A stretch of DNA of 64,000 nt from positions 1-64,000 of the forward strand of contig JALHMX010000016.1 in assembly GCA_022843825.1 (NCBI GenBank), written 5' to 3'. Shown in pieces: positions 45,648-55,216 of the stretch (its first letter is position 1; each line of letters opens with the position of its first letter). This DNA is from Pseudobdellovibrionaceae bacterium. Lineage in GTDB: Bacteria; Bdellovibrionota; Bdellovibrionia; Bdellovibrionales; Bdellovibrionaceae. The translations under genes were made by a program, and so were the position numbers. The notes beneath the pieces are model-generated. The model ran no database searches. It saw only the letters and a list, made by a program, of their open reading frames with translations, and was not told where the DNA came from.

Positions 45648-48116
45648 ATGAAGAATATTTTAAAGTTGAATAAAATTATAATGATGGGGTTGGTGACAAC
45701 TTTTTTAGTTGTTACAAGCTGTACCCACTTCAATAATAAAACATCACAGCCCCGAGATCCTGCCAGTGAGATCCCTTTAAATCAGCCGTGGTCGTATGAT
45801 CCAGGTCCATCTCCGGATACAGCTATGGGTAAGGAGCTTATTGATATCGTTGCCTCTCAACCTAACATGCCAGGTATTTCAATGGATATAATTGGTTCAC
45901 AAAAATTTCGTCCGGCGTTTGGTCCGACTTTGTGGAGAATGTTACAAAATCCTAACAGTGTGAAGATTTTATTCATCGGACAAGATGGTACTCACATCGC
46001 TGAAGCGGCAGGACGAACAGCGACTGCGGGCTTTGGTGGCCGGGCTCAGGATATGGCCTATCATTTTGGAGTTTCGCAAAGCTCAGCGTTTATGAATACC
46101 TACGCTTTTACTATTAAGGGACAGTATTCAGCGTTTGGAGTACCTGTGATTTCTGAAGAAAATGGCGTCAAGCGCGTATCATATGACTCTGTTGTAGAAA
46201 ACAGCTTATGGTTAGTCTCACAAGATAACAACAGTCCGATGGTTAAATGGAGAAACCGTTTAATCGATTGGATTATTCGTAATAATAAAGACTCTTTAAA
46301 ATTAGTCGTCTTATTCGGTGGAGCCGCTCAGGATGCCGTTGGAACTTTTATTGAAAGTAAAGGCGGAAAAGTAGGCGCGCGCTACACAGCGCAAGAGCTG
46401 GCTGCAAAAAAAGTTAAAGTTCCTATGTTTCAAAATGTATCAACTGGTGGAAACGGTGAAATGCCAGTGGCCTTAACTAAGGATAATAAAGATGTCTTTA
46501 AAGCTACGGGATTTGATGTTCCATACACGGAGTTAACTTTGCAGTTGCCCCGTGGTGATAAAACCACTCCGCAATATTTAGCTATAGAAAAGCGTTTAAA
46601 GGCTGCGCAGGCCAAATTAATGGAAGCTAAAAATTATTTATCGACAAACATCGAAACGGAATATTCTCGTTTGGCTATTCCTAACGGCGGCTTGGCAAAT
46701 AGTGGAATAATTCATCCAGCTCAGATCGGTGGTTTTGATTTGGCTCAGATCACTATTAACGGCCAAAAAACAATTTCCTTAAAAGGTTTGCCTTTGGATG
46801 ATGGATCTACAATTCAAAATGATATTCTCGTCGCAGAGTTCCCTCACCCAACTGCGTTAAGTAATAATATGGCCACGGCTTCAGAAAGAGTGGGGAAATC
46901 ACTTGAGCTATTAAAACCTATGAAGGCTAAAGGGTGGCAGATCACTCCTGACCCAGGTATGGTTAACAAGTTTATAAATGACGAGCCTTATAAATATGGT
47001 CGCGTGGACATTCCTTTAGATTTTTATGATTTTGGAACTCCGAACAATCGTATGGTATCAGTCTCTTCAGCATCACGTATGTCAAGAATGGCTAATGTAA
47101 TAGTTATCGGCACACGTGATAAAGCAACCTTTGATATGACTAAACTAAACGCGGCTACGAAAACACCGATGCCTTACGGTATTTCTGCTGACGAGTTTTT
47201 CACCGCAAGACCACGTGGCATTACTGATCGTTACATTTTTGATCGAGGGCCAGGTGAAAGAATGGCTCGTATTATGAAAGAAAATATTGATATGAAAGTT
47301 ATTGGCCAGCCTAAGGCGGGTACTACGGATTCATTCAATATTAAATCTCACCCTGAAGATGTAGGTGATTTTGGTCACTACCGCGGGACTTTTAATCGTC
47401 CGGAAGTCGTTATCTTAGCTGACCCAGACGGTGTAGACGACATTTTAACTTCGCGAGCATTAACGGGGACGCGTGGACAATACTTACAAAGCATGATGAA
47501 CGCGATAGGTGTTCCAACACAGTACTTAGTTATTAAAACGGTGCCCTTTGCAATGGATGGAGCTACAGCTACAGAGTGGAAAACCGTGCTAGACCAAACT
47601 GCAAACTATCGCCAAGCTATTTTTAGAGCGGTTTTAGAAAATCCGTCAGTTAAAATGATTATCACGGATGGCTCTTACGCTGCCGCAGAAATAAAAAATA
47701 TAAATACGCAGAAAATCCCAGTGGTTAATATTCAAAGAGTCGGATTAGAAAACAATTCTGGTATTGACAAAGCACTTTCTGACATTAATAAAAAGAAAGT
47801 TTTTTCAAAAGTTCAGAGCACTAAATATGTTGCTAGTCGAATGTCGAATATTCCTCGATCTCACTTGGGTTACTTTTCTCGTGTGTGGGAAGGAACCAGT
47901 GGAACGCGTGTATTTAATGCGACATCGCCAGCGGATCGTGGTATTGCTTACGCGATTGTGGCGCCTCAGTGGTCGTATTATCAGAAAAACATCGAGCAAA
48001 GTGCTCAAGAGCGCAATGACGTGAGAAACTTAAAGTCTATACTCGTGAATCAAAAATTACCGCTAGGTGGTCAGACGTACCAACAGTACATTGGCACTCA
48101 AGGACAAATTCAGTAA
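45648..48116 (+). CDS. Lipoprotein with uracil-DNA-glycosylase-superfamily-like domain, apparently duplicated
   Basis: Lipobox VVTSC; domain 1 VKILFIGQDGTHIAEAAGRTATAGFGGRAQDMA…FMNTYAF…LVVLFGGAAQDAV…EFPHPTALS; domain 2 VVILADPDGVDDILTSRALTGTRGQYLQSMMNAIGV…IPRSHLGYFSRVWEGTSGTR. Confidence 0.7.
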   Translation: MKNILKLNKIIMMGLVTTFLVVTSCTHFNNKTSQPRDPASEIPLNQPWSYDPGPSPDTAMGKELIDIVASQPNMPGISMDIIGSQKFRPAFGPTLWRMLQNPNSVKILFIGQDGTHIAEAAGRTATAGFGGRAQDMAYHFGVSQSSAFMNTYAFTIKGQYSAFGVPVISEENGVKRVSYDSVVENSLWLVSQDNNSPMVKWRNRLIDWIIRNNKDSLKLVVLFGGAAQDAVGTFIESKGGKVGARYTAQELAAKKVKVPMFQNVSTGGNGEMPVALTKDNKDVFKATGFDVPYTELTLQLPRGDKTTPQYLAIEKRLKAAQAKLMEAKNYLSTNIETEYSRLAIPNGGLANSGIIHPAQIGGFDLAQITINGQKTISLKGLPLDDGSTIQNDILVAEFPHPTALSNNMATASERVGKSLELLKPMKAKGWQITPDPGMVNKFINDEPYKYGRVDIPLDFYDFGTPNNRMVSVSSASRMSRMANVIVIGTRDKATFDMTKLNAATKTPMPYGISADEFFTARPRGITDRYIFDRGPGERMARIMKENIDMKVIGQPKAGTTDSFNIKSHPEDVGDFGHYRGTFNRPEVVILADPDGVDDILTSRALTGTRGQYLQSMMNAIGVPTQYLVIKTVPFAMDGATATEWKTVLDQTANYRQAIFRAVLENPSVKMIITDGSYAAAEIKNINTQKIPVVNIQRVGLENNSGIDKALSDINKKKVFSKVQSTKYVASRMSNIPRSHLGYFSRVWEGTSGTRVFNATSPADRGIAYAIVAPQWSYYQKNIEQSAQERNDVRNLKSILVNQKLPLGGQTYQQYIGTQGQIQ

Positions 48117-48141
48117 TAGAAATTGCTTTAGATAAAGACAA

Positions 48142-48174
48142 TGAAAAAGGCAGGTCTAAAACCTGCCTTTTTCA
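48142..48174. terminator. Bidirectional-looking rho-independent terminator
   Basis: TGAAAAAGGCAGGTctaaaACCTGCCTTTTTCA. Confidence 0.88.
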
Positions 48175-48261
48175 TTCGTAGAATCTCATTTTGATATTTA
48201 TAATTTCTTATTAACCAAGAAAGTATTAAACTTTAGTCCAGGTCCGGCCGATAGTTTATTC

Positions 48262-48882
48262 ATGTCAAATAATAAACTCTATGTGATTACAGTGAGCGCC
48301 ATATTTTTAGGGCAACTCTATTTTGCCAGTCTGTTTATTGCTTCATTAAACGGCTCTGAAATACACAGAAAAGAAATTACGCTACTGCAAACTCAGAATA
48401 GTTCTTTAGCTTCGCAGGTCATTGATTTAAAAAAGATTAAAGGTCGAAATATAGCCTCTATTCCACCAAGCACTTATGTTCGGGCTCAAGAGTCTGATTT
48501 AAATTTTGAACTGACAGGGCACTATTTTTCACAGTTTGAAAAAGTGAGGAAAACGGATAAGCAGGCCGCATTAGCCGTGTTGGACAAAATACAAAGTTCT
48601 ACGACTCATCGTGATCATTTGGCTCAGGCTAAGTATGAAAAAATAAATCTCATCTGCGATATTAGCTTAGACTTTAAATGTATGTCTGAAATTGATGGTA
48701 TTGTGAGTCACTTTCCTGAATCCAATTGGACCGCCCGTAGCCTATTGCTACTGAGTCATTTTTATTATAAGCAAAATCGCGTCACAGAAGCGAAGTCACT
48801 GATTCAAGTTATTAAGACAGAGTTCAAGTCCTACAGCGAAATAAATCAAGATATTCAAAAGTTGGCTCAAAGAAGTCAGTAA
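48262..48882 (+). CDS. Hypothetical bitopic membrane protein with coiled-coil/TPR-like region
   Basis: N-terminal TM VITVSAIFLGQLYFASLFIASL; TPR-like C-terminal half (NWTARSLLLLSHFYYKQNRVTEAKSLIQVI). Confidence 0.65.
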   Translation: MSNNKLYVITVSAIFLGQLYFASLFIASLNGSEIHRKEITLLQTQNSSLASQVIDLKKIKGRNIASIPPSTYVRAQESDLNFELTGHYFSQFEKVRKTDKQAALAVLDKIQSSTTHRDHLAQAKYEKINLICDISLDFKCMSEIDGIVSHFPESNWTARSLLLLSHFYYKQNRVTEAKSLIQVIKTEFKSYSEINQDIQKLAQRSQ

Positions 48883-48922
48883 GTTTCTGGACATTCGCAA
48901 AAGATCAAATTACGCTTATAAG

Positions 48923-50407
48923 ATGCTAGCACATCGAAGAGCTAAAATAGTTGCCACTATAGGTCCATCTACTCGTCAACCTGAAAACATTGAGAAAGCT
49001 ATTGTTGCTGGCATGAATGTCGCTCGACTCAACTTTAGCCATGGAACACACGAAGAGCATTTAGCTGTTATCAAAATTATTCGTGAAAAATCCAGATTTC
49101 TTAAGGCTCCGGTGACGATCTTACAAGATTTACAGGGCCCAAAAGTTCGTGTTGGTCTTTTTGCAAAGGGATTTATCGAGCTTCAGCAAAATGAAATAGT
49201 CACCATCACAGTGGAAGAAGTTCTGGGTGAGTCTGGTTTGATTCCTAGCGATTTTAAAGAGCTCTGCCATGTAGCGCACAAAGGTCATCGCATTTTACTC
49301 GATGATGGACTTATTGAATTAGAGGTTTTGGAAGTGGATAAAACCTCGCTTAAGGCAAAAGTCATTTACGGTGGTATTTTAAAAAATCGCAAGGGTATGA
49401 ATCTGCCTGGAGTTAATTTACCGGTAGAAGCTATGACGGAAAAAGATAAGGAAGATTTAGAGTTCGGGCTGAGTCATGACGTTGATTATGTGGCTTTAAG
49501 TTTTGTTCGTCATGGAAAAGATATTCGACAGTTACGAGAAATTATTGAAAGTCATAAATCTCAGGCTAAAATAGTTGCCAAGATTGAAATGCTTGAGGCC
49601 TTGGAAAATCTAGAAGAAATTATTCGACTCAGTGATGTCGTTATGGTGGCGCGTGGTGATTTAGCCGTCGAGATCGGCCAGAGCCGACTGCCAAGTGCCC
49701 AGAAGCGAATTATTACTTTGTGTAATGAAATGGGAAAACCTGTCATCACGGCCACTCAGATGTTGGATTCAATGGTCGAGAACCCGCGCCCAACACGTGC
49801 AGAAATTACCGATGTAGCCAATGCCGTTTTGGATGGATCAGATGCTTTAATGCTTTCAGCAGAAAGCGCCAGTGGTAAATATCCCTTCAAAGCTATTCGC
49901 ACCATGCATGAAATTATTTTGGAAGTTGAAAAAAATGAAAATAATTATTATAAACTTTCACTAGAAAATGAATTACTAAGTGTGCCGGCAGCCATTGCGG
50001 CAAGTTCGGCGTTAACAGCGCTCAAGGTCAATGCTAGCGCAATTGTTTGTCTAACGACTACTGGAAAAACAGCACAGATAATTTCTAGTTTTAGGCCGAA
50101 GGCCCAAGTTATTTCCATCACAACCGATTTTCAAGTTTTGGATCGTTTAGAAATTACTTGGGGTCTTCAAGCCTTACATATAAAACCCTATGAAAACTTA
50201 AAAGATATTCTTATACAAATCGAAAAAATGCTAATTGAAAACGGTCTGTGTAAAACCGGCGATCGTATTATTCTAACGCTAGGTCAGCCTATTGCAGATC
50301 GTGGCACCACCAACTCAATTCATGTACATACTATCGGTGGAGAAGAGTTTAAGAAGGCGGCAGCTCAACAGCTACCACTAAGGTATCGACCTTTACTAGA
50401 GATTTAG
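48923..50407 (+). CDS. pyk: Pyruvate kinase
   Basis: RRAKIVATIGPSTR; NVARLNFSHG; MVARGDLAVEIG; PVITATQMLDSMVENPRPTRAEITDVANAVLDGSDALMLSAESA. Confidence 0.98.
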   Translation: MLAHRRAKIVATIGPSTRQPENIEKAIVAGMNVARLNFSHGTHEEHLAVIKIIREKSRFLKAPVTILQDLQGPKVRVGLFAKGFIELQQNEIVTITVEEVLGESGLIPSDFKELCHVAHKGHRILLDDGLIELEVLEVDKTSLKAKVIYGGILKNRKGMNLPGVNLPVEAMTEKDKEDLEFGLSHDVDYVALSFVRHGKDIRQLREIIESHKSQAKIVAKIEMLEALENLEEIIRLSDVVMVARGDLAVEIGQSRLPSAQKRIITLCNEMGKPVITATQMLDSMVENPRPTRAEITDVANAVLDGSDALMLSAESASGKYPFKAIRTMHEIILEVEKNENNYYKLSLENELLSVPAAIAASSALTALKVNASAIVCLTTTGKTAQIISSFRPKAQVISITTDFQVLDRLEITWGLQALHIKPYENLKDILIQIEKMLIENGLCKTGDRIILTLGQPIADRGTTNSIHVHTIGGEEFKKAAAQQLPLRYRPLLEI

Positions 50408-50965
50408 TCATTGCACGGGAAACAAATAGGTCGTGTTCATGTTTTTTGCATCAAGTACTTCATAGATTTCAACGACCGCACCGTTTCCGACAAGTTTTCT
50501 TTCGAGCATAAAATCTTCGACTTTTGGATAAACTTTAAATGGCCCTATTCCGGGTGATCCATTAAATAGTGCAACGATAGTTTTTCGTTTGGGGAGCTCA
50601 GTGATTTTAAAACCTTCGGGTAAAGTGGCTTTTTTAAAGCCCAGAACATCTTCCACTTGAGTTGAATCAATTAAACATCCCCCACGCGATTTGAGACGCC
50701 CTTCTTCGGCTACGTTGGGGTTGTCAAAAAATTCTCCAAAGGTGAAACGACAGTTCAAGGAATTATCTTTGGCCCAAGTTTCTACTTGTATAATTTTATC
50801 GACAATTTTGTGATATGCGCCAGTGTGCTCTAGATAAATTAACGTATAGGGTCCACGTTCATCAGTTCCGATAGCGACGGATTTAAAAGCTCCAGTATGT
50901 TGTAGTAAGTACAGAAAAAACAAAACTAAACCAATAGATACTGCAAATAGAGTATGTTTAATCAT
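50408..50965 (-). CDS. Membrane-anchored GyrI-like domain protein
   Basis: N-terminal TM; GyrI-like: GPYTLIYLEHTGAYHKIVDKIIQVETWAKDNSL…SRGGCLIDS…VVEIYEVLD. Confidence 0.72.
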   Translation of the reverse strand: MIKHTLFAVSIGLVLFFLYLLQHTGAFKSVAIGTDERGPYTLIYLEHTGAYHKIVDKIIQVETWAKDNSLNCRFTFGEFFDNPNVAEEGRLKSRGGCLIDSTQVEDVLGFKKATLPEGFKITELPKRKTIVALFNGSPGIGPFKVYPKVEDFMLERKLVGNGAVVEIYEVLDAKNMNTTYLFPVQ

Positions 50966-51684
50966 AGATTTTTAACCACATCTTTAAAGTCAGTGTATTT
51001 ATTTTCTAATAGGGGATTTTGATTTAAAACTTCAATAAGATTGGCCTGCTGAGTGCTTGTCAGATCTTCACTGGCGGTGCCTACGATAGCCGAAAGCTCG
51101 AAGAGAAAGCGATCTAAGAACAGTATCCAGTCTTCGCCAAGTAGGGGTGTTGACTTTGATAAATTAGAAATTATGTCCGTTGAAGTTTCAATATCTTTAG
51201 GATGTGAAAAGACATTTAAACCTACTCCAATAAGTAGGCGATAGTCATCGCCCTGAGAAACAGTTTCTACTAGAATGCCGGCTACTTTTCTGTTTTTTAT
51301 ATAAATATCGTTTGGAGCCTTGAGACTTAAAGGCAAGGTTTGCCACGTGTTTTTTAAGGCACTATAAAGCGCAAGTCCTACTTTAGAGGTTATGTGAAGG
51401 GAAGGAGTTTCGTTAATTAAAAATGACCAGGTCGACAACAGACTGCTTCCGGCAGCGGGTGTCGTCCAAGTTCGATCAAAACGACCCCGGCCCTGGTTTT
51501 GAGCTTCTGCTAAATATAAAACAAATTCATTTTCAAATTCATCTGGGGTAAAGGCGCAGTTTTTAGCTTGTAAATTCGTGCTGTCGGTCACTTTGTAGTA
51601 GTTGGTTTTTAAACGATGTGACTTTGCCCAGCCCGCAGTGATTTCACCAATTTTGATGTCGCTTAGTGGAGATTCGTCGATCAT
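50962..51684 (-). CDS. birA: Biotin--[acetyl-CoA-carboxylase] ligase
   Basis: YYKVTDSTNLQAK; EAQNQGRGRFDRTWTTPAAGSSLLSTW; LKAPNDIYIKNRKVAGILVETVSQGDDYRLLIGVGLNV; no N-terminal HTH. Confidence 0.93.
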   Translation of the reverse strand: MIDESPLSDIKIGEITAGWAKSHRLKTNYYKVTDSTNLQAKNCAFTPDEFENEFVLYLAEAQNQGRGRFDRTWTTPAAGSSLLSTWSFLINETPSLHITSKVGLALYSALKNTWQTLPLSLKAPNDIYIKNRKVAGILVETVSQGDDYRLLIGVGLNVFSHPKDIETSTDIISNLSKSTPLLGEDWILFLDRFLFELSAIVGTASEDLTSTQQANLIEVLNQNPLLENKYTDFKDVVKNL

Positions 51685-51687
51685 TTT

Positions 51688-52509
51688 TTAATTCCAATCA
51701 AACAATAAACTTATATCGGCTGTCGGGGCTGAGTGTGTTAATGCACCCACAGAGATGTAATCAATATTAAGTTCAGCTACTGATTTGACACGCTCTAATG
51801 TCATATTGCCACTAGCCTCAGTTTTAATGTGCTCGGGAATTATTGCCACGGCCTGAGATAATAGATCGTTATTCATATTATCCAGTAGTATGCGATCAAT
51901 TTTTAAAGCCACGCACTCTTTAACCTGTTCAAGGTTAGAGGCTTCCACTTCTATTTTGAAATCACAGTTGTCGCGAACACGTTCGACAGCTTTAGTAATT
52001 CCTCCAGCCAGGCTGATGTGATTATCTTTAATAAGAATGGCGTCGGATAAATTAAAGCGATGATTAATGCCGCCGCCATGGGTAACAGCTTTTTTTTCGA
52101 GCTCTCTAAAAAGAGGTGTGGTTTTCCGCGTATCTAAAATACGAGTCTTGGTTCCTTCTACTGCTTTTACAAACTTACGAGTGTAGGTAGCTATCCCTGA
52201 TAGCCGACCTAAAAAGTTTAAAGCGACGCGTTCAGCTTTAAGAATTTGAATGAGGTTGCCTTCGATACTACATATATTTTGGCCTTGATAAACCAAATCG
52301 CCCTCTTCAAAAAGCCATTTAATTTTAACGTTAGGCTCTAGAAATTGCAGAGTTTGTTCAAACACAGGATTTCCAGATAAAACCAAGTCACTTTTAGCTT
52401 TTAAAACAGCTTCGCCCTGGCGGGGTTTTACAGCTAAGGATTCAGTTGTCACGTCGCCCATGGGCATATCTTCTTTAAGGGCAGCTTTGATCAACTCTGT
52501 AGTGGTCAT
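51688..52509 (-). CDS. nadC: Nicotinate-nucleotide diphosphorylase (carboxylating)
   Basis: ALNFLGRLSGIATYTRKFV; TRILDTRKTTPLFRELEKKAVTHGGGINHRFNLSDAILIKDNHI; IEVEASNLEQ. Confidence 0.97.
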   Translation of the reverse strand: MTTTELIKAALKEDMPMGDVTTESLAVKPRQGEAVLKAKSDLVLSGNPVFEQTLQFLEPNVKIKWLFEEGDLVYQGQNICSIEGNLIQILKAERVALNFLGRLSGIATYTRKFVKAVEGTKTRILDTRKTTPLFRELEKKAVTHGGGINHRFNLSDAILIKDNHISLAGGITKAVERVRDNCDFKIEVEASNLEQVKECVALKIDRILLDNMNNDLLSQAVAIIPEHIKTEASGNMTLERVKSVAELNIDYISVGALTHSAPTADISLLFDWN

Positions 52510-53408
52510 AATGATTTTTCAATGTTTTTCATTAGCTTTTCGAGCTCTTCTTTAATTAACCTTTCGGCAATATCTGGAATAATTTGCCAACAAATTTTTT
52601 CCGTCATAATGCGAACTTCTTCGCGAATTAGATTTTCATCAAAACGGTTACTTAGGCGGCCAGAAACGTTTTGAGTAGGCTGGGAAAGTTGTTTATTAAC
52701 TTCGGCGTTCAATTCTTTTTGAATATGTTTTTCAATCTTATTTAAAGCTGTTGGAGAGTTTTCTAAATAATTTCTTATTTGATTATTAATTTTAGATTGA
52801 GCATCGCTTCTTTGCGCGTTGGACTGAACTAATACAACTTCTTCAAAGTCTCCGTGAGATTCGGTTTCAATATGTACGGTATCATTGCTTCGGGTCTGTG
52901 AAGACGACGAAGAGCTGCCTACTGGTGTAGATGTTGGTTGATGTGATAGTTGTACTGGCGTAAAATCTTCATCAAATTCCGGTAGCTGCTCTGTTGAAAA
53001 TTTGGGAAAGTCCAACATTCCTTTAAGCGGATGAGACTCGGACTCTTTATAAAACTTATTAACAATACTTCTTAAGGCATCGGTATCAAAAGGTTTTTCT
53101 AAGCGGTCGGAATACCCAGCTTGAGTGGCCAAGGTATTGTCGAAAGCCATAAAATTACTCCACATAAGTATGACAGGAATATGTTGAGTTTCATTACTGG
53201 CTTTAATCTCGCGGCAGACATCATAACCTGATTTTTTAGTTAAAAGTACATCTGCAAAAATCATATGTGGTTTAAATGCAGTGGCCACGGTCATCACATC
53301 TAAGCCTGACGGGACACTTTTTATTTCAGCACCCAGATCGCTCAAAGCGACTTGAAAGGCTTTTTTAATTGAAGAGCTCTCGTCTGCTAACAGAATACGC
53401 AAAGGCAT
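52506..53408 (-). CDS. Response regulator with receiver domain, variable linker and conserved C-terminal helix motif
   Basis: REC: LLADESSS…MIFADVLLTKKSGYDVCREIK…EKPFD; C-term EKICWQIIPDIAERLIKEELEKLMK. Confidence 0.88.
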   Translation of the reverse strand: MPLRILLADESSSIKKAFQVALSDLGAEIKSVPSGLDVMTVATAFKPHMIFADVLLTKKSGYDVCREIKASNETQHIPVILMWSNFMAFDNTLATQAGYSDRLEKPFDTDALRSIVNKFYKESESHPLKGMLDFPKFSTEQLPEFDEDFTPVQLSHQPTSTPVGSSSSSSQTRSNDTVHIETESHGDFEEVVLVQSNAQRSDAQSKINNQIRNYLENSPTALNKIEKHIQKELNAEVNKQLSQPTQNVSGRLSNRFDENLIREEVRIMTEKICWQIIPDIAERLIKEELEKLMKNIEKSL

Positions 53409-53506
53409 TATGTAGGTTCCTTAAATAAATACGGTTTGGAAACGTTCCTTTAACTAAGTACATAATACAATGACTACGCAGTCAAGATTAAGGCACACTA
53501 TTTTAT

Positions 53507-54589
53507 GTGAATAGAGCCGATCGTTACATATTACAACTTTTTTGGACTTATTTTATAGCTGGTTTGCTGGTCTTTGTTACTCTGTTTTTAGCCACCGATG
53601 TAATGTCGGCCTTAGTAAAGTTTCAACAGATTTCTTCCTCGGCCCTAATACAATATTATCTTTTTTATATTCCCGAAGTGGTCCATCGAATGATTCCTGT
53701 AGCCACAGTTGTTGGCACAGTAATGACAATTTCAATTTTGAATAAGGGCTCGGAATTGATAGCGCTGTTTGCTTCAGGTTTAAGTTTGTTTCGAGTTTCT
53801 CGATTTATTTTTCTTTCGATTATTGTGATTGCTATTTTAGACTATGCTCTTAGTGATCGCTTGCTGCCGGTTTTTGCTAAGCAGAAGAATTATATTTACT
53901 ATAATGACATAGCAAAAAAGCCTGGACAGTTTCAAACCATTAAAACGAATAGAATCTGGTATCGATCAAAAAATAATTTGTTTAACATAAAAACTTTGAA
54001 TTCCACAGGAAACCGAGCTCAGGGTTTGACGCTTTATTTTTTCGATGAAAACTGGAAACTGTTACAACTGATTACAGCTAAAGAAGTTGACCTTGATGGG
54101 AAGCAGTGGACGTTAAAAAATGGATCAATCAGCGTTTTCGAAGATGAAACAAGTTTTCCATTATTCACAGAATTTGAAGAAAAAACTATATCTATGACTG
54201 AAGACGCTCAAGATCTACGAAGTACCGGTCAAACCAGTGATTTATTGACTCAGTCCGAGCTTTGGCGATTTATTAGGAAAAATAAGGAAGCCGGCTTAGA
54301 TACAATTCGCTATGAGGTGGAGCTGTATTCTAAAGTCAGCTTTGCCTTAGCTGGCCTGGTGATGAGTTTATTAGCCATTCCTTTTCTCGTTAGTAATGCC
54401 CGGCACGGCGGAGGGATGGTCAAAAATTTAAGTATTTGCCTAGGCTTAGTTATGGCCTATTGGATACTTTACAGCTCTGCTCAAACTGTTGGCCAGCATG
54501 GTCAAATTCATCCTTTCTTAGCCGCATGGGGAGCCAATATCATTATGGGTGCCTTAGGCGGATACTTCCTGTTGCGCCTGCGTCGATGA
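53507..54589 (+). CDS. lptG: LptF/LptG-family LPS export permease (LptG-like; GTG start)
   Basis: RADRYILQLFWTYFIAGLLVFVTLF; PEVVHRMIPVATVVGTVMTISILNKGSELIALFASGLSLFRV; C-terminal TM bundle. Confidence 0.85.
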   Translation: MNRADRYILQLFWTYFIAGLLVFVTLFLATDVMSALVKFQQISSSALIQYYLFYIPEVVHRMIPVATVVGTVMTISILNKGSELIALFASGLSLFRVSRFIFLSIIVIAILDYALSDRLLPVFAKQKNYIYYNDIAKKPGQFQTIKTNRIWYRSKNNLFNIKTLNSTGNRAQGLTLYFFDENWKLLQLITAKEVDLDGKQWTLKNGSISVFEDETSFPLFTEFEEKTISMTEDAQDLRSTGQTSDLLTQSELWRFIRKNKEAGLDTIRYEVELYSKVSFALAGLVMSLLAIPFLVSNARHGGGMVKNLSICLGLVMAYWILYSSAQTVGQHGQIHPFLAAWGANIIMGALGGYFLLRLRR

Positions 54590-54605
54590 TGGTTTAAATT
54601 CGGCT

Positions 54606-55214
54606 ATGGCTAAATTAGAAATACTCACTTATCCCAATCCGGTATTACGCGAAATCTCAGCTCCGGTGACTAAGTTTGATGCTCAATTGAAGACCTTGGT
54701 TTCCGATATGCTGGAGACCATGTACGAAGCTAATGGAATAGGATTAGCCGCTATACAAGTCGGTCGGCCTTTGCAACTTTTGGTGATTGATACGCGACCA
54801 CGCGATGAGGAAAATCGTCGTTATGCCTACGACGAGATGACTGATTTAGAAAAACAAATCGAACAGCCTTTAGTTTTAATTAATCCTCAAATTGTTAAAG
54901 GCTATGGATCGACGACTTTTGATGAGGGCTGTCTGTCGATTCCTAGTTTTTATGAAACAGTGAAACGATTTGAGAAAATTGATATGAAAGCTCAAGACGT
55001 TAATGGTCAAGAATTTACCTTTACCGCGGATGGGCTGTTGGCGATTTGTATTCAGCATGAGATGGATCATCTAGCAGGAACTTTATTCATTGATCATATT
55101 AGTTTTTTGAAAAGTAACAAGATCAAAAACACCATTAAGAAAAATGGTTATCCTACGCCGGAAGAATTAAAAGAGCAGAAAAAGAAAAAAACAGCGGAAA
55201 CCCAGAAGGCTTAA
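54606..55214 (+). CDS. def: Peptide deformylase
   Basis: GIGLAAIQVGRPLQLLVID; EGCLSIPSF; CIQHEMDHLAGTLFIDHIS. Confidence 0.97.
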   Translation: MAKLEILTYPNPVLREISAPVTKFDAQLKTLVSDMLETMYEANGIGLAAIQVGRPLQLLVIDTRPRDEENRRYAYDEMTDLEKQIEQPLVLINPQIVKGYGSTTFDEGCLSIPSFYETVKRFEKIDMKAQDVNGQEFTFTADGLLAICIQHEMDHLAGTLFIDHISFLKSNKIKNTIKKNGYPTPEELKEQKKKKTAETQKA

Positions 55215-55216
55215 GC

